Counted from the first letter of the stretch, positions 14,253 to 23,257 are shown. The stretch is 33,703 bases of DNA from Hadesarchaea archaeon (GCA_030616305.1 JAUWXQ010000003.1:1-33703), one strand, 5' to 3'. Translations and numbers: made by a program. The notes: generated by a model not told the origin, from the letters alone.

Positions 14253-16265
14253 TCATCCGCCCCAGACTTTTAACAGGAGTGGGACGAACAACAGGGCAGC
14301 CATTGACATCAGCTTGATCAAGATGTTGAGAGACGGACCTGAGGTGTCCTTAAACGGATCCCCTACGGTGTCCCCTATCACGGATGCCGCGTGCGTCTCG
14401 CTTCCCTTTCCACCCAAGTGTCCTTCCTCGATGTATTTCTTTGCGTTGTCCCATGCCCCCCCGGCGTTCGCAAGGGTTATCGCTAACAAGAGCCCTGTGA
14501 CTATCGAGCCCACCAGCAGGCCACCCAGAGCCTCCACACCAAGGATGAGACCAACTACAATCGGGCTGAGGATAGCCAACGCGGCCGGGAGAGCCATGTT
14601 TTTAAGGGCAGCGGAGGTGCTGATCCCTATACACCTGTTGTAATCCGGCTTCGCTTTTCCCTTCATCAACCCGGGGATAGTCCGGAACTGCCGTCGTACC
14701 TCTCCCACAATCAGGGACGCTCCCTTGCCCACCGCACGCATGGTGAGCGCGCAGAACAAGAATGGCAACATCCCCCCTATGAATATCCCAACGATAACCT
14801 TTGGGTCCATGATGTTGAGTGTTTGGATATTCACCGCTTGAGTATATGCGAAAAACAACGCTAGCGCAGTAAGGGCAGCTGAACCGATCGCGAACCCTTT
14901 ACCTATCGCAGCGGTGGTGTTCCCGACTGCATCGAGCCGTTCCGCGCGAACCCTCGTGGTCTTTCCCATCTTGGCCATTTCGGCTATCCCTGCCGCATTG
15001 TCGGCCACGGGACCGTATGTGTCTGTGGCAAGCGTTATCCCAAGCGTGCTCAACATGCCGACCGCTGCAATCGCTATTCCGTAAAGCGCTGCGAAGTAAT
15101 ATGCCACAAGGATCGCCACGGATAGCGCTATGATTGGAACCACCGTGCTCAGCATCCCTACAGAAAAACCGCTGATGATATTGGTCGCAGGGCCCGTCTG
15201 CGAGGACACGGCAATAGATTTCACAGGAGAAAATCTGTTTTCAGTGTAATACTCCGCTGAGATACCAATCAAAATCCCAGCGATAAGCCCGGCCAGCAAC
15301 GCGTAAAATATCTCAATTGCGCCAACGAAAAACCAGATAAGGAAAAACGACGCTGCCGCCATCAAGAAAGCGCTCCCGAATACCCCCTTGTTGAGGGCCA
15401 TGTGAAGGACCTTTATTCCTGCACCCTTCCCTGTCCGCACGAAAAATGTTGCCACGATCGAACAAAATATCCCGACCGCAGCAAGTAACATGGGAAGCAC
15501 CACGGCATCTGTCTGGCCCAGCGCGACGCCTCCTACGGTGACCCCCATGAAACCGATTACCATCGCAGCGATAATCGACCCCACGTACGACTCGAAAAGG
15601 TCTGCCCCCATCCCGGCGACATCCCCGACGTTGTCGCCCACGTTGTCTGCGATCACAGCTGGATTTCGCGGGTCATCCTCCGGGATTTTAGCTTCGACCT
15701 TTCCAACCAAGTCTGCACCCATGTCCGCCGATTTTGTGTAGATGCCGCCGCCTACCCGCGCGAAAATAGCTATCGAACTTGCCCCAAAGCCAAAGCCAAC
15801 GATTATCTCAGGGTTCCCAAACAGAAAATAGAAGATGCTCACGCCAAGAAGTCCAAGCCCGACAACGCACATCCCCATCACCGCACCGCTTGAAAAACCA
15901 ACCTTTAACCCCTTCCCGATGCTTTTCCTAGCGGCTTCTGCTGTTCGGGCGTTTGATTTAGTAGCTACCCTCATTCCAACGTTGCCAGCCAGCGCCGAGA
16001 AAAATGCCCCTACCACGAAAGCTATGGCGGTGGGATAGTTCACAACCAGTGCCAAAATCAATGCCACGATGACTGCGTAGACTACCATCACGCGATATTC
16101 TTTGTTGAGAAAAGTCATGGCCCCGCGGTAGATGATGTCCGAAAGTTCCCGCATCCGCGCTGTCCCGGCGGGCTGTCGTAAAATCCTGAAAGCGAGGTAC
16201 CCTGCGAACACGAGGGCTATCGCACCAGCTATCGGAGCTAGCATCGCGGGCTCGAATTCAAACAT
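14253..16265 (-). CDS. hppA: Membrane-bound proton/sodium-translocating pyrophosphatase
   Basis: About 670 residues with some 15-16 hydrophobic segments. Hydrolyses PPi and pumps H+ or Na+ across the membrane. Catalytic signatures are ADMGADLVGKVEAKIPEDDPRNP and ADNVGDNVGDVAGMGADLFES, TDTYGPVADNAAGIAEM, and GDTVGDPFKDTSGPS near the C-terminus. GNTTAAIGKG has Ala and Gly where K+-independent enzymes carry Lys and Thr, so a K+-dependent enzyme is expected; the pumped ion is not settled. ATG at 16265 is preferred over GTG 16268 because GAGGT sits 6-7 nt upstream. It lies inside an aIF2g-PIN...RpoE'-Spt4 operon, an unusual place for an ion pump, perhaps linking PPi disposal to RNA and aminoacyl-tRNA synthesis. 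Confidence 0.96.
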   Translation of the reverse strand: MFEFEPAMLAPIAGAIALVFAGYLAFRILRQPAGTARMRELSDIIYRGAMTFLNKEYRVMVVYAVIVALILALVVNYPTAIAFVVGAFFSALAGNVGMRVATKSNARTAEAARKSIGKGLKVGFSSGAVMGMCVVGLGLLGVSIFYFLFGNPEIIVGFGFGASSIAIFARVGGGIYTKSADMGADLVGKVEAKIPEDDPRNPAVIADNVGDNVGDVAGMGADLFESYVGSIIAAMVIGFMGVTVGGVALGQTDAVVLPMLLAAVGIFCSIVATFFVRTGKGAGIKVLHMALNKGVFGSAFLMAAASFFLIWFFVGAIEIFYALLAGLIAGILIGISAEYYTENRFSPVKSIAVSSQTGPATNIISGFSVGMLSTVVPIIALSVAILVAYYFAALYGIAIAAVGMLSTLGITLATDTYGPVADNAAGIAEMAKMGKTTRVRAERLDAVGNTTAAIGKGFAIGSAALTALALFFAYTQAVNIQTLNIMDPKVIVGIFIGGMLPFLFCALTMRAVGKGASLIVGEVRRQFRTIPGLMKGKAKPDYNRCIGISTSAALKNMALPAALAILSPIVVGLILGVEALGGLLVGSIVTGLLLAITLANAGGAWDNAKKYIEEGHLGGKGSETHAASVIGDTVGDPFKDTSGPSLNILIKLMSMAALLFVPLLLKVWGG

Positions 16266-16290
16266 CACATTACCTCAGAAATTTCAACCT

Positions 16291-16671
16291 CTAAATCCAC
16301 CCGTCTATTGCAAGATGAGACTTTTGCCGTAAATAAATTACTGGGACGCCCTGGCGCCGTAGCTCCTTTCTCAGGAGCGCATCAGTAGTCCCAACCACGC
16401 ATTGCTTATGGGTGGCGAGTTTTAGGATCACCTCATCGGCCCCGCCTTTTGCTTTGATGACCGACCCTCGTTTGATTAATAGCAGGCCAACCCTTGCCGC
16501 TGCCCTCTCCTTTGGTTTGCCATGCTCCGAGATACGCTTGAGCTCCTGCACAACAGGGTTTGGAATCGCTAATTTGTAGGGGCGTTCAAGCAACCTTTCG
16601 AGTTCGCTCAAGATGTCAACACCGAACATACCTGGTATCATTAGAAAGCTAGTGTCCGCGATAACCTGCAA
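16291..16671 (-). CDS. PIN-domain nuclease, Fcf1/Nob1-like archaeal family
   Basis: 126 residues, a single PIN domain. Acidic active-site residues are seen at the start (VIADTSFLM), after helix 2 (PVVQELKRI), in GGADEVILKLA and in GTTDALLRKELR, so the metal-binding set looks complete. Archaeal members in this gene position, next to aIF2-gamma, resemble Fcf1/Utp24 and are thought to act in rRNA processing, though a VapC-like activity is possible; no VapB-type antitoxin gene is next to it. The start is TTG with GGTGA upstream, 13 bp after the aIF2g stop. hppA follows within 25 bp. Confidence 0.88.
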   Translation of the reverse strand: MQVIADTSFLMIPGMFGVDILSELERLLERPYKLAIPNPVVQELKRISEHGKPKERAAARVGLLLIKRGSVIKAKGGADEVILKLATHKQCVVGTTDALLRKELRRQGVPVIYLRQKSHLAIDGWI

Positions 16672-16684
16672 CCAAATTCACCAT

Positions 16685-17899
16685 TCAGCCGATAATACCG
16701 TGTCCGATCAAGCGCCACCTGCCAGCAATGCGGCGACTCAGCGCTGCTCGAGTACCACGTTCGGCGCATACCGGGAGCTTCAGCCTCACGGTGACCTTGC
16801 TCCCCCGGGCGCTCGTGATGGTCCCAACCGTCATAGCTGTTCCCACGTTCAGCATGAGGGGCTCCCCCGTCACAAGAGGCTTCACCTCTAACTCTTCCTG
16901 GAGCCCAACTACCCGCCTCATCAGATGGATCTCCAATTCCAGCGTGTCAAGTACCTCCGGAATGCTTCCTGGAGTTCCTAGGACGGAGCCCACGAGAGAG
17001 TCCCCCTTAGTCATGGACGGATCAAGTAAGGTACCCACGCCAATCAAGCCACCCGGTACTGCTTCCTCCAACGAGCTGTCCATCGCGTGCAGGCTGACTG
17101 CCTTTGAGTTCAAGTGCTGCCATGTCGTTTTACCCTCCCGGCTCACCCTTATTCCCGGGCGAAGCTCTATGTCATCACCCACACTTAGCTTACCTTGAAG
17201 TAGCGAGCCCCCCAAGACTCCTCCCACAAGTTTTTCCGGCCTTGCCCCTGGGCGGTTGACATCGAACGAACGAGCGACGTACATGCGCAGAGGTTTTGTG
17301 AGGTTCCGCTTGGGTGTTGGGATGTGCTCTTCGATCGTCTGAATCAACTTGTCTATATTTGCCCGATGGATGGCCGAGACAGGGATTATCGGGACATCTT
17401 CGGCGAAGGTGCCCGCGAGGAACTCCTTTATCTGGTTATAGTTCTCGAGAGCCTTTTCGCGCGGGACCAGCTCAATCTTGTTCTGTGCCACAACTAGATT
17501 CCGCGTCCCGATTATCTCTAGGGCCATGAGGTGCTCCTTTGTCTGGGGCTGGGGACAGGACTCATTCGCGGCAATCACAAGCATAGCGCCATCCATAATC
17601 GCGGCCCCAGAAATCATCGTGGCCATTAGCATCTCGTGTCCTGGAGCATCGACGAAGGAAACGCGGCGCAGAAACTTGGTGTTCGCCCCACAGTAAGGAC
17701 ATTTCTCCTCCGTGCTGTGACGGCCGCACTCCGAGCAGCGCATGAAAGACGTGTCAGCGTAGCCAAGGCGGATGGTGATGCCGCGGCGTATTTCTTCGCT
17801 ATGTACATCGGTCCAGACGCCAGATAGTGCCTCTGTGAGCGTCGTTTTACCGTGATCTATGTGACCTACAAGGCCTATGTTGACGACAGACTGGGGCAT
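16685..17899 (-). CDS. eif2g: Translation initiation factor aIF2 gamma subunit
   Basis: About 404 residues. GTPase that carries initiator Met-tRNA to the small subunit. G1 is GHIDHGKT, switch [14 protein letters not shown]3 DAPGHE and G4 AQNKIE; a zinc knuckle [18 protein letters not shown] lies in the G domain, as usual in aIF2g. Domains II and III follow ([25 protein letters not shown]). The track starts 6 codons upstream; ATG 17899 follows GAGGTG and starts [13 protein letters not shown], the normal N-terminus. A TATA-like box at 17934-17941 gives a leader of about 12 nt. First gene of the aIF2g-PIN-hppA-orf-rpoE'-spt4 unit. No intein is present. Confidence 0.97.
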   Translation of the reverse strand: MPQSVVNIGLVGHIDHGKTTLTEALSGVWTDVHSEEIRRGITIRLGYADTSFMRCSECGRHSTEEKCPYCGANTKFLRRVSFVDAPGHEMLMATMISGAAIMDGAMLVIAANESCPQPQTKEHLMALEIIGTRNLVVAQNKIELVPREKALENYNQIKEFLAGTFAEDVPIIPVSAIHRANIDKLIQTIEEHIPTPKRNLTKPLRMYVARSFDVNRPGARPEKLVGGVLGGSLLQGKLSVGDDIELRPGIRVSREGKTTWQHLNSKAVSLHAMDSSLEEAVPGGLIGVGTLLDPSMTKGDSLVGSVLGTPGSIPEVLDTLELEIHLMRRVVGLQEELEVKPLVTGEPLMLNVGTAMTVGTITSARGSKVTVRLKLPVCAERGTRAALSRRIAGRWRLIGHGIIG

Positions 17900-17933
17900 C
17901 CTAAGCACCTCGTTCAAGTTTTCGGCTCAAATG

Positions 17934-17941
17934 ATATAAAA
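17934..17941 (-). promoter_or_regulatory. TATA-like box of the aIF2g operon
   Basis: TTTATATC on the minus strand, about 38 bp before the ATG at 17899. The 82-bp gap between S6e and aIF2g holds nothing else evident. Confidence 0.5.
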
Positions 17942-17999
17942 CGCGCAGGCTTTCCACAGATACAAATCAAGAAACAAATGTTGGTTTCCGTCATGGTAA

Positions 18000-18401
18000 C
18001 TAGGCCGCTTTTTCCACAGCTTCCTTCGGCGCCAAGATCTCCTCAATAGGTTTCTCCCCGCGCTTCACGATCTTCGCATTCACCTGCACGATCGCCTCGG
18101 AGATCCTAGACCCGCGCACCCGCTTCCGGCGGCGCTCTCCCCGCTTCCGCGGCGAAAAGCCTGATCCACCCGCCAGCAGGACTCTTGTTCGCCCGGTGCC
18201 TGTTATATCTGCACGCATGGGAAAGCCGTCTCGGTCAGTTCCTCCCGTCAACTGGATCTCGTAGCCAGGGAGCCCGACCACCTCTCCACCGAGCTTGTCC
18301 CCTATGCGTAGCCCAACCAACCTGCGGGCTTCCGGGTCGCGCGCCTCGAGCTTGTAGCTCTTGCCCGTCTCCGGATCTGCTACCACCACTTTGAACGGCA
18401 T
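18000..18401 (-). CDS. rps6e: Small-subunit ribosomal protein S6e
   Basis: About 133 residues, normal for archaeal S6e. MPFKVVVADPETGKSYKLEA at the start, then GLPGYEIQLTGGTDRDGFPMR (the S6e signature) and a basic segment GERRRKRVRGSRISEAIVQVN. ATG 18401 shares its first base with the TGA stop of aIF5B and has GGGGTGAT upstream; the track start (GTG 18404) is less likely. Cotranscribed with the aIF5B gene; a separate promoter follows for aIF2g. Confidence 0.96.
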   Translation of the reverse strand: MPFKVVVADPETGKSYKLEARDPEARRLVGLRIGDKLGGEVVGLPGYEIQLTGGTDRDGFPMRADITGTGRTRVLLAGGSGFSPRKRGERRRKRVRGSRISEAIVQVNAKIVKRGEKPIEEILAPKEAVEKAA

Positions 18402-20194
18402 CACATCACCCCATACGTCGAATCTTCACGTTGTTTGATCGCGATTATCTCATCCAGCACCGCGAGCTCATCCCCCGAGAGCAGGTCTCGCAGGTCTCGC
18501 TTCAGAGCGAGCACATGGTCCCTAGGGACGTCCGTGTATAAAACATCACCCTCTTGGATGTGGCGCCCAACCATCGGGCCCTCGATTGAAACTGCCAACT
18601 CATCTCCAAGCTTGGCCTCACGCACTGATTTTTTCTCCTTTTGTAGCTCTCGAACTGTACCGACAGACCTACCATCCTTGCGCATGAGAGGCGCCTTCGG
18701 CTTTAGCACGCCACCCAGCACATCCACCCCGATAATTGCTGGGTCGCTCCGTCTAAACACGTAGCCGGGCTTGAGTGCAAATTTGGCAGGCCTCACGTAG
18801 CCCTCCAAACGCTTTGCCCTCACCTCCTCTCGCTTTAGCTTCGCCCACTCCTCGTACCTCTCTATCAGTCGGTAGATTATTTCCTCTTGTAGGATCGGCA
18901 CCCCCTCGCGCTCTGCCTCCGTCTGCGCGTCAGGAAGGATCTTCGCGTTAAAGGCCAACACCACTCCGAGAAGGGGGTCGCTATTCCTAACACTCACGGC
19001 CTCGACCACGTCACGACGTGAAACATCCCCCACATCCGCACGTCTAATCGATATGTTTTTTGTCTGAAGCTGTCCCTCCAGGGCCTCAAGTGAACCCAGA
19101 GCATCCGCTTTTACAACAACCCCGTTCACGTCCGCGCTTATCCTCACCCGCTCCAGTTCCCGCTGCATCTCCTGCCACAGTTTCTCCGCCTCCCTGATAT
19201 CCCGAACCACTAACAGCGGAGCTCCGGCTACTACCCCCTCGAGGTTGGGAGCGGCTATCTTAACTCCCGCCGCCGCGTAAACCCTATTCACCAAGTCAAA
19301 TTTGTCCTCGGGATCACGAATCTCATCAAGCGGCTTGGGGCGTAAAAGCGCACGAACCTTCGACGTTATCACGTTGTCGAGGCCTCCGACCGCGAAAATA
19401 TCCCCTTTCGCAAGGGTGCCATCGTACACGATTGCATCTATCGTCTTTCCGAGCCCTACCTCCTCCTTTACCTCGAGCACCGTGGCCCGCGCTGGTCCTG
19501 TCACCTCAACCGTCAGCTCACGCTCGAGGAATCGCTGGGCAAGACCGACAAGCACGGTGAGAACCTCAGGCAGGCCCTCTCTGGTCTTGGCACTCGCCGG
19601 AACAATGCTAACCTGTCTGCGGAAATCACTCACGCGGTCGAAGCGCTCCGCCTCAAATCCGAGTTCGTGCAGCTTGCCGACCAGTTCATATATCTTCTCG
19701 TCGAGCGCCTGCTGCACTTTTGGGGGCTGCTTCGCGAAGGAGCCCAAGAAATTTGCCTTCGGTATCGACTGCCAGCCGTGGATGAGGTCGATTTTGTTCG
19801 CCACGAGCATGAAAGGCGTGTGGTAAGATTTCAAGATCGTCAGGGACTCGAGCGTCTGCGGCATGAACCCCTCGTTGATGTCCACCACAAGGGCCGCTAG
19901 GTCAGCTAAGGCCCCCCCACGCCGACGCAGATTTGTGAAAGCCTCGTGTCCCGGGGTGTCGATGAAAAGCAAGCCAGGAAGCGTCACTTCTATTTTGAAC
20001 TTTTCGAGAAGACCGCCACAAATTCTCTTGATGGTGTCCACTGGTACTTCACTTGCCCCAACATGTTGAGTTATCGCGCCAGCTTCGCGTGCGACCACGG
20101 TGGTGCCTCTGATTCCGTCCAGTAGTAAAGTTTTTCCATGGTCTACGTGACCTAGCACAGCGATCAAGGGCTGCCTAACTTTGCGCTCCCGCAT
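18401..20194 (-). CDS. infB: Translation initiation factor aIF5B (IF-2 homologue)
   Basis: About 597 residues, GTPase that promotes subunit joining and initiator tRNA accommodation. G1 is GHVDHGKT, switch I AGAITQHVGA, G3 DTPGHEAF, G4 ANKID. Then come EF-Tu-like domain II (TVLEVKEEVGLGKTIDAIVYDG), domain III (about residues 350-450) and domain IV (FALKPGYVFRRSDPAIIGV). It has the short archaeal form, without the long N-terminal extension of eukaryotic eIF5B and without an intein. The start is ATG at 20194 with GGTGGCG upstream; the track's TTG at 20206 overlaps that site. TATA-like TTAAAC near 20225-20232. S6e overlaps its end. Confidence 0.96.
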   Translation of the reverse strand: MRERKVRQPLIAVLGHVDHGKTLLLDGIRGTTVVAREAGAITQHVGASEVPVDTIKRICGGLLEKFKIEVTLPGLLFIDTPGHEAFTNLRRRGGALADLAALVVDINEGFMPQTLESLTILKSYHTPFMLVANKIDLIHGWQSIPKANFLGSFAKQPPKVQQALDEKIYELVGKLHELGFEAERFDRVSDFRRQVSIVPASAKTREGLPEVLTVLVGLAQRFLERELTVEVTGPARATVLEVKEEVGLGKTIDAIVYDGTLAKGDIFAVGGLDNVITSKVRALLRPKPLDEIRDPEDKFDLVNRVYAAAGVKIAAPNLEGVVAGAPLLVVRDIREAEKLWQEMQRELERVRISADVNGVVVKADALGSLEALEGQLQTKNISIRRADVGDVSRRDVVEAVSVRNSDPLLGVVLAFNAKILPDAQTEAEREGVPILQEEIIYRLIERYEEWAKLKREEVRAKRLEGYVRPAKFALKPGYVFRRSDPAIIGVDVLGGVLKPKAPLMRKDGRSVGTVRELQKEKKSVREAKLGDELAVSIEGPMVGRHIQEGDVLYTDVPRDHVLALKRDLRDLLSGDELAVLDEIIAIKQREDSTYGVM

Positions 20195-20244
20195 TTTCGC
20201 CACCAAGTAATGGTGGGTGCCAAAGTTTAAGTAAGGTATTAGAG

Positions 20245-20667
20245 CTATGCGCTAAATTTTACTAAATCTGAAAAAAATAGCGGCAACTCGCGCTCAGCGC
20301 TTTCAGCTGAATCAGCGGCGTGGATAACATTCTCCGTGATGCTCGTACCAAAGTCCCCCCGGATGGTTCCCTTGGCTGCTTTCGCCGGGTTAGTGGTACC
20401 TATCAACTCGCGCATTCGCGCGATCGCGTTATCTCCCTCCACCAATATCACGACCACATCCCCCAAAAGCACATGCTCGACCAAGCGTTTGAAGAACTCC
20501 TTGCCTCGGTGAATCGCATAAATCTTTTCAGCAGTCGACCTGTCCATCTTAAGCCGCCGCATCGAAACTATTTTCAACCCGGCCCGCTTGATGCGCGCGA
20601 TTATCTCATCAGTAAGTCCCTTCACCACACCGTCGGGCTTTACCATGACGAACGTTTGCTCCCTCAA
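20245..20667 (-). CDS. ndk: Nucleoside diphosphate kinase
   Basis: 140 residues, normal for Ndk. Transfers the gamma-phosphate among NTPs through a phosphohistidine in NVIHAADSAESAEREL. FVMVKPDGVVKGL at the start and GTTNPAKAAKGTIRGDFG before the active His are diagnostic. The start is TTG, within a TTGA overlap with the L24e stop; no ATG is available before FVMVKPDG except one that would truncate it. Last gene of the L7Ae-S28e-L24e-Ndk operon, a gene order conserved in euryarchaea. Confidence 0.97.
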   Translation of the reverse strand: MREQTFVMVKPDGVVKGLTDEIIARIKRAGLKIVSMRRLKMDRSTAEKIYAIHRGKEFFKRLVEHVLLGDVVVILVEGDNAIARMRELIGTTNPAKAAKGTIRGDFGTSITENVIHAADSAESAERELPLFFSDLVKFSA

Positions 20668-20855
20668 GCCTTACCCCTCAGCTTTCGGGAGCGCTCGGTC
20701 CACTTGACGTGGTGCGGCTTCCGCCCAAGCTTCATATTTCGCTCGCACTTGCTGGAGCAGAAAAACAAGACCGTGCCATCCCGCTTGACCACCATCAGGC
20801 CGCTGCCGGGCTCGACTCGCCCGCCACAGAACGAACACTTTCGGGCGATAGGCAT
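20664..20855 (-). CDS. rpl24e: Large-subunit ribosomal protein L24e
   Basis: 63 residues, the standard length. Zinc-ribbon cysteines in RKCSFCGGRV and FFCSSKCERN form the CxxC/CxxxC site; FCSSKCERNMKLGRKPHHVKWTE includes the family signature. ATG follows the S28e stop directly, with AGGGTG upstream. Overlaps ndk by 4 nt. Confidence 0.97.
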   Translation of the reverse strand: MPIARKCSFCGGRVEPGSGLMVVKRDGTVLFFCSSKCERNMKLGRKPHHVKWTERSRKLRGKA

Positions 20856-21074
20856 CTATGGCACCCTGATCTCTCTTGCTTCCCGATCGGTCTCGCGAAG
20901 CATGAGGATATCGCCAACGCGCACCGGTCCCTTTACGTTGCGGGTTATGATCCGCCCCTTGTCCCGCCCCTCGAGTACCCTACACTTAACCTGCATGATC
21001 TCGCCAGTCACCCCGGTACGAGCACGTATCTCAATAACTTCGGCGGGGAAGCCGAATCCCTCTACAGCTGGCAT
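20856..21074 (-). CDS. rps28e: Small-subunit ribosomal protein S28e
   Basis: 72 residues, an OB-fold protein. The core [33 protein letters not shown] and the C-terminal signature [11 protein letters not shown](R) are typical. ATG start 5 bp after the L7Ae stop, with AAGTGA as the ribosome site. Cotranscribed with L7Ae and L24e. Confidence 0.97.
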   Translation of the reverse strand: MPAVEGFGFPAEVIEIRARTGVTGEIMQVKCRVLEGRDKGRIITRNVKGPVRVGDILMLRETDREAREIRVP

Positions 21075-21079
21075 TCAAG

Positions 21080-21451
21080 TCACTTTCTGAGTTCTTTGAT
21101 GCGCTCGACTATCTCCTTGACTGTATCGGTGGCCTGCCCAGCCTCGGCGATAGTTATCGCTGCACATCCAACATCTATGCCAGCCGCTGCCCCGAGCTCG
21201 CGCTTGCTGGGCACATAAGTGTATGGGATGCCCTTCTCATCGCAGAGTGCGGGTAGATGGGCGACGATCTCGGCTGGCTCGACGTCTTCCGCGATCACTA
21301 CCAAAACAGCTTTCTTCCGCTCGATCGCCTTGGTGCTCTCATTTGTTCCTTTCCTGAGCTTTCCGGTATCGCGTGCCTTCTCGACCGCTTCGTATACCTT
21401 ATCTGCTAGATCCTTGGGGACCTCAAACCTGACATAAATTGGTTTAGCCAT
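21080..21451 (-). CDS. rpl7ae: Ribosomal protein L7Ae (kink-turn RNA-binding protein)
   Basis: 123 residues. Binds kink-turns in 23S rRNA, in box C/D and H/ACA guide RNAs and in archaeal RNase P. The RNA-binding motif [38 protein letters not shown] is intact, with the L7Ae signature [20 protein letters not shown] start with a strong GGAGGGGAG site. The leader of about 50 nt, counted from a TATA-like element near 21525-21536, includes a stretch that could form a kink-turn right before the ribosome site, suggesting autoregulation. First gene of a ribosomal operon that also makes Ndk. Confidence 0.97.
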   Translation of the reverse strand: MAKPIYVRFEVPKDLADKVYEAVEKARDTGKLRKGTNESTKAIERKKAVLVVIAEDVEPAEIVAHLPALCDEKGIPYTYVPSKRELGAAAGIDVGCAAITIAEAGQATDTVKEIVERIKELRK

Positions 21452-21461
21452 TTATCTCCCC

Positions 21462-21492
21462 TCCTTCGGTTTTTCACCTCATCATTCATAGG
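21462..21492 (-). promoter_or_regulatory. Possible kink-turn / L7Ae autoregulatory element in the L7Ae leader
   Basis: On the minus strand the leader reads AATGATGAGG, a short loop TGAAAAA, then CCGAAGGAGG. GG/CC pairs with GA on both strands (UGAUGA opposite CCGA) recall the tandem sheared G-A pairs of a kink-turn, and the ribosome site GGAGGGG follows at once. The closing stem is weak: only the CCT at 21490-21492 and AGG could close it with a larger bulge. L7Ae autoregulation through leader kink-turns is known in other archaea. Confidence 0.3.
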
Positions 21493-21565
21493 CTTTTTGT
21501 GACTAGTTATGGGATACGCAGCTATAGATAAAAATCTGTTGTTGTCGGGAGAGCTTGAAGCTGAA

Positions 21566-23257
21566 TCACCTATGACCATATACCGCAATCAGCTTGGGCC
21601 TCACCGCGTCAATCCTGATAAACCCATACCTCTCAAATTGCACGATGCTGCCGGGTTGGAGCCCTGCCACTGCTGGCTCTGCTAAACCGTGCTCGGTGGT
21701 GTTGTCTGGTTTTATCACCTCAAGCTTGACCGCACCTCCTGAAACCCAGTGGATCTTGGGTCCCTCAGCGACTTCCAAGCTGTGAAATTCGGCTTCGAGA
21801 GCTCTCCCCTTGGCAGTCAGCTTCACGTTCATCAGGTCTTTCAACCTAAACATCTGATCTTCTTCCAATGCAGCAACGTCCTCATTTGACACATGAAACA
21901 CCAACGCGTCACCTTCGCGCTTAAGCGGCAGAATACGTTCACCACTCTCTGGCCGGCTTGGGTGGAGGCGGAGGCACGCTTCCTTAAGGCTTGGGGCCTT
22001 GTGTACCAGCAGCTTCACGGGGTTCGCCACGAAAAAGTACCTGTTTGCTAGTTTGTCCACAAATTTCCGGTTGTACGCGTAAAGGGTCTCCCAGCTGAGC
22101 GAAGAGTCAACAAGTGTCATACCTACATCCAAAATCAGCTGCCTTATCGCTTCGCGGACAAAACCCCGCCTACGAAGGGCGGCGATTGTGGCTAGCCTCA
22201 CATCGTCATGACCAGAGAGCTCTCCGCTCTGGATGGCACGCATGGTCTGGGTCTTGCTCAGCACGACGCCAGGCATTGCCAAGCGTCCATGCTGAACTGC
22301 CGTGGGATAACGCCATCCTAAGTGATCGTAGAGCGTACGCTGGCGTTGTTCGTTCACCTCGTGCTCCTTGCCTCTTATTATGTGGGTTACCTCCATCTCG
22401 TGGTCGTCGATCGCGACGGAAAAATTGTAGAGGGGCCAGACCGAGTAGCGTCCCCCGACTCGCGGGTGGGGTTTCAACACCGCGCGAAGTGCTGGCCAAT
22501 CCCGCACAGCTGGATTCGGATGCTTTATGTCTGTCTTGATGCGCACGACCGCCTCTCCCTTCACAAGATCTCCCGCCAACATCCGCCCCCAGCGACTTAG
22601 ATGCTCCTCCGCCGGAAGCCCGCGACACGGACAAGGTTCTCCGCGATCTCGGAGCTCGCGGAATTGCTCCACTTTACACGTGCACACGTATGCCTTGCCC
22701 TCCTTAATGAGACGCTCTGCGTAGCCGTAGTACAGCTCAAGGCGGTCCGACTGTGCGTACTCTTCATCCCAGCTAAGGCCAATCCACCGCAGGTCGCGCT
22801 TAATCAACTCGTACATCCCGAGCAGCGTGTTCTCTGGGTTGGTATCCTCGAAGCGAAGAATGAACTTGCCTTTGTAGCGGCGGGCATACTCATGACTCAG
22901 GAGTGCGGTCCTAACGTGTCCTAAGTGCAGCGGACCATTAGGGTTCGGGGCAAAGCGAGTGATGACCATAGGGTATTTATCGAAATCAGGCAGATCGGGG
23001 AGACCACGTCGCTCCTCTGGCTTTGGCCGTTCCACGCGCCCAACTTTTCGTAATTGGAAAAGCTGCTCCTCGCGAGGCCAAGCATTGACCTCGGCGACGA
23101 CCTGCTCCACAGTTTCTGAGAGCTCCATTATTTTTGATCGCCATCCTGGCAGCTCCGCCACGAGCTTTCCTAAGACGGCTTTGACGTTGGCCCGCCCCTT
23201 ATGTTCAGCGGCATTGGTGAGAGCCCATCGTAGCGCTTCTCTGCGAACATCCTCCAA
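21566..23257 (-). CDS. gltX: Glutamyl-tRNA synthetase, archaeal type
   Basis: 563 residues. The class I core has the HIGH motif in PNGPLHLGHVRTALLSHEYARRY and a KMSKS-like VLSKTQ motif; the archaeal N-terminal helical extension (about 90 residues) and the C-terminal GlnRS-type beta-barrel anticodon domain (IHWVSGGAVKLEVIKP) are present. FAPNPNGPLHLGHV is typical of archaeal GluRS. Whether it also charges tRNA-Gln (non-discriminating) cannot be read off. The start is TTG with a full AAGGAGG site 7 nt upstream; a TATA-like ATAAAAC at 23297-23304 (minus GTTTTATG) precedes it. Separate transcript from idsA upstream, possibly continuing into L7Ae. Confidence 0.96.
   Translation of the reverse strand: MEDVRREALRWALTNAAEHKGRANVKAVLGKLVAELPGWRSKIMELSETVEQVVAEVNAWPREEQLFQLRKVGRVERPKPEERRGLPDLPDFDKYPMVITRFAPNPNGPLHLGHVRTALLSHEYARRYKGKFILRFEDTNPENTLLGMYELIKRDLRWIGLSWDEEYAQSDRLELYYGYAERLIKEGKAYVCTCKVEQFRELRDRGEPCPCRGLPAEEHLSRWGRMLAGDLVKGEAVVRIKTDIKHPNPAVRDWPALRAVLKPHPRVGGRYSVWPLYNFSVAIDDHEMEVTHIIRGKEHEVNEQRQRTLYDHLGWRYPTAVQHGRLAMPGVVLSKTQTMRAIQSGELSGHDDVRLATIAALRRRGFVREAIRQLILDVGMTLVDSSLSWETLYAYNRKFVDKLANRYFFVANPVKLLVHKAPSLKEACLRLHPSRPESGERILPLKREGDALVFHVSNEDVAALEEDQMFRLKDLMNVKLTAKGRALEAEFHSLEVAEGPKIHWVSGGAVKLEVIKPDNTTEHGLAEPAVAGLQPGSIVQFERYGFIRIDAVRPKLIAVYGHR

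Noticed and set aside
16685-20194. Possible inteins in aIF2g or aIF5B
   Set aside because: Both GTPase cores run uninterrupted from G1 to G4 and have normal family length.
21480-21495. Box C (ATGATGA) of a C/D guide RNA
   Set aside because: No box D (CTGA) or C'/D' pair at guide-RNA spacing; better considered as part of the L7Ae leader.
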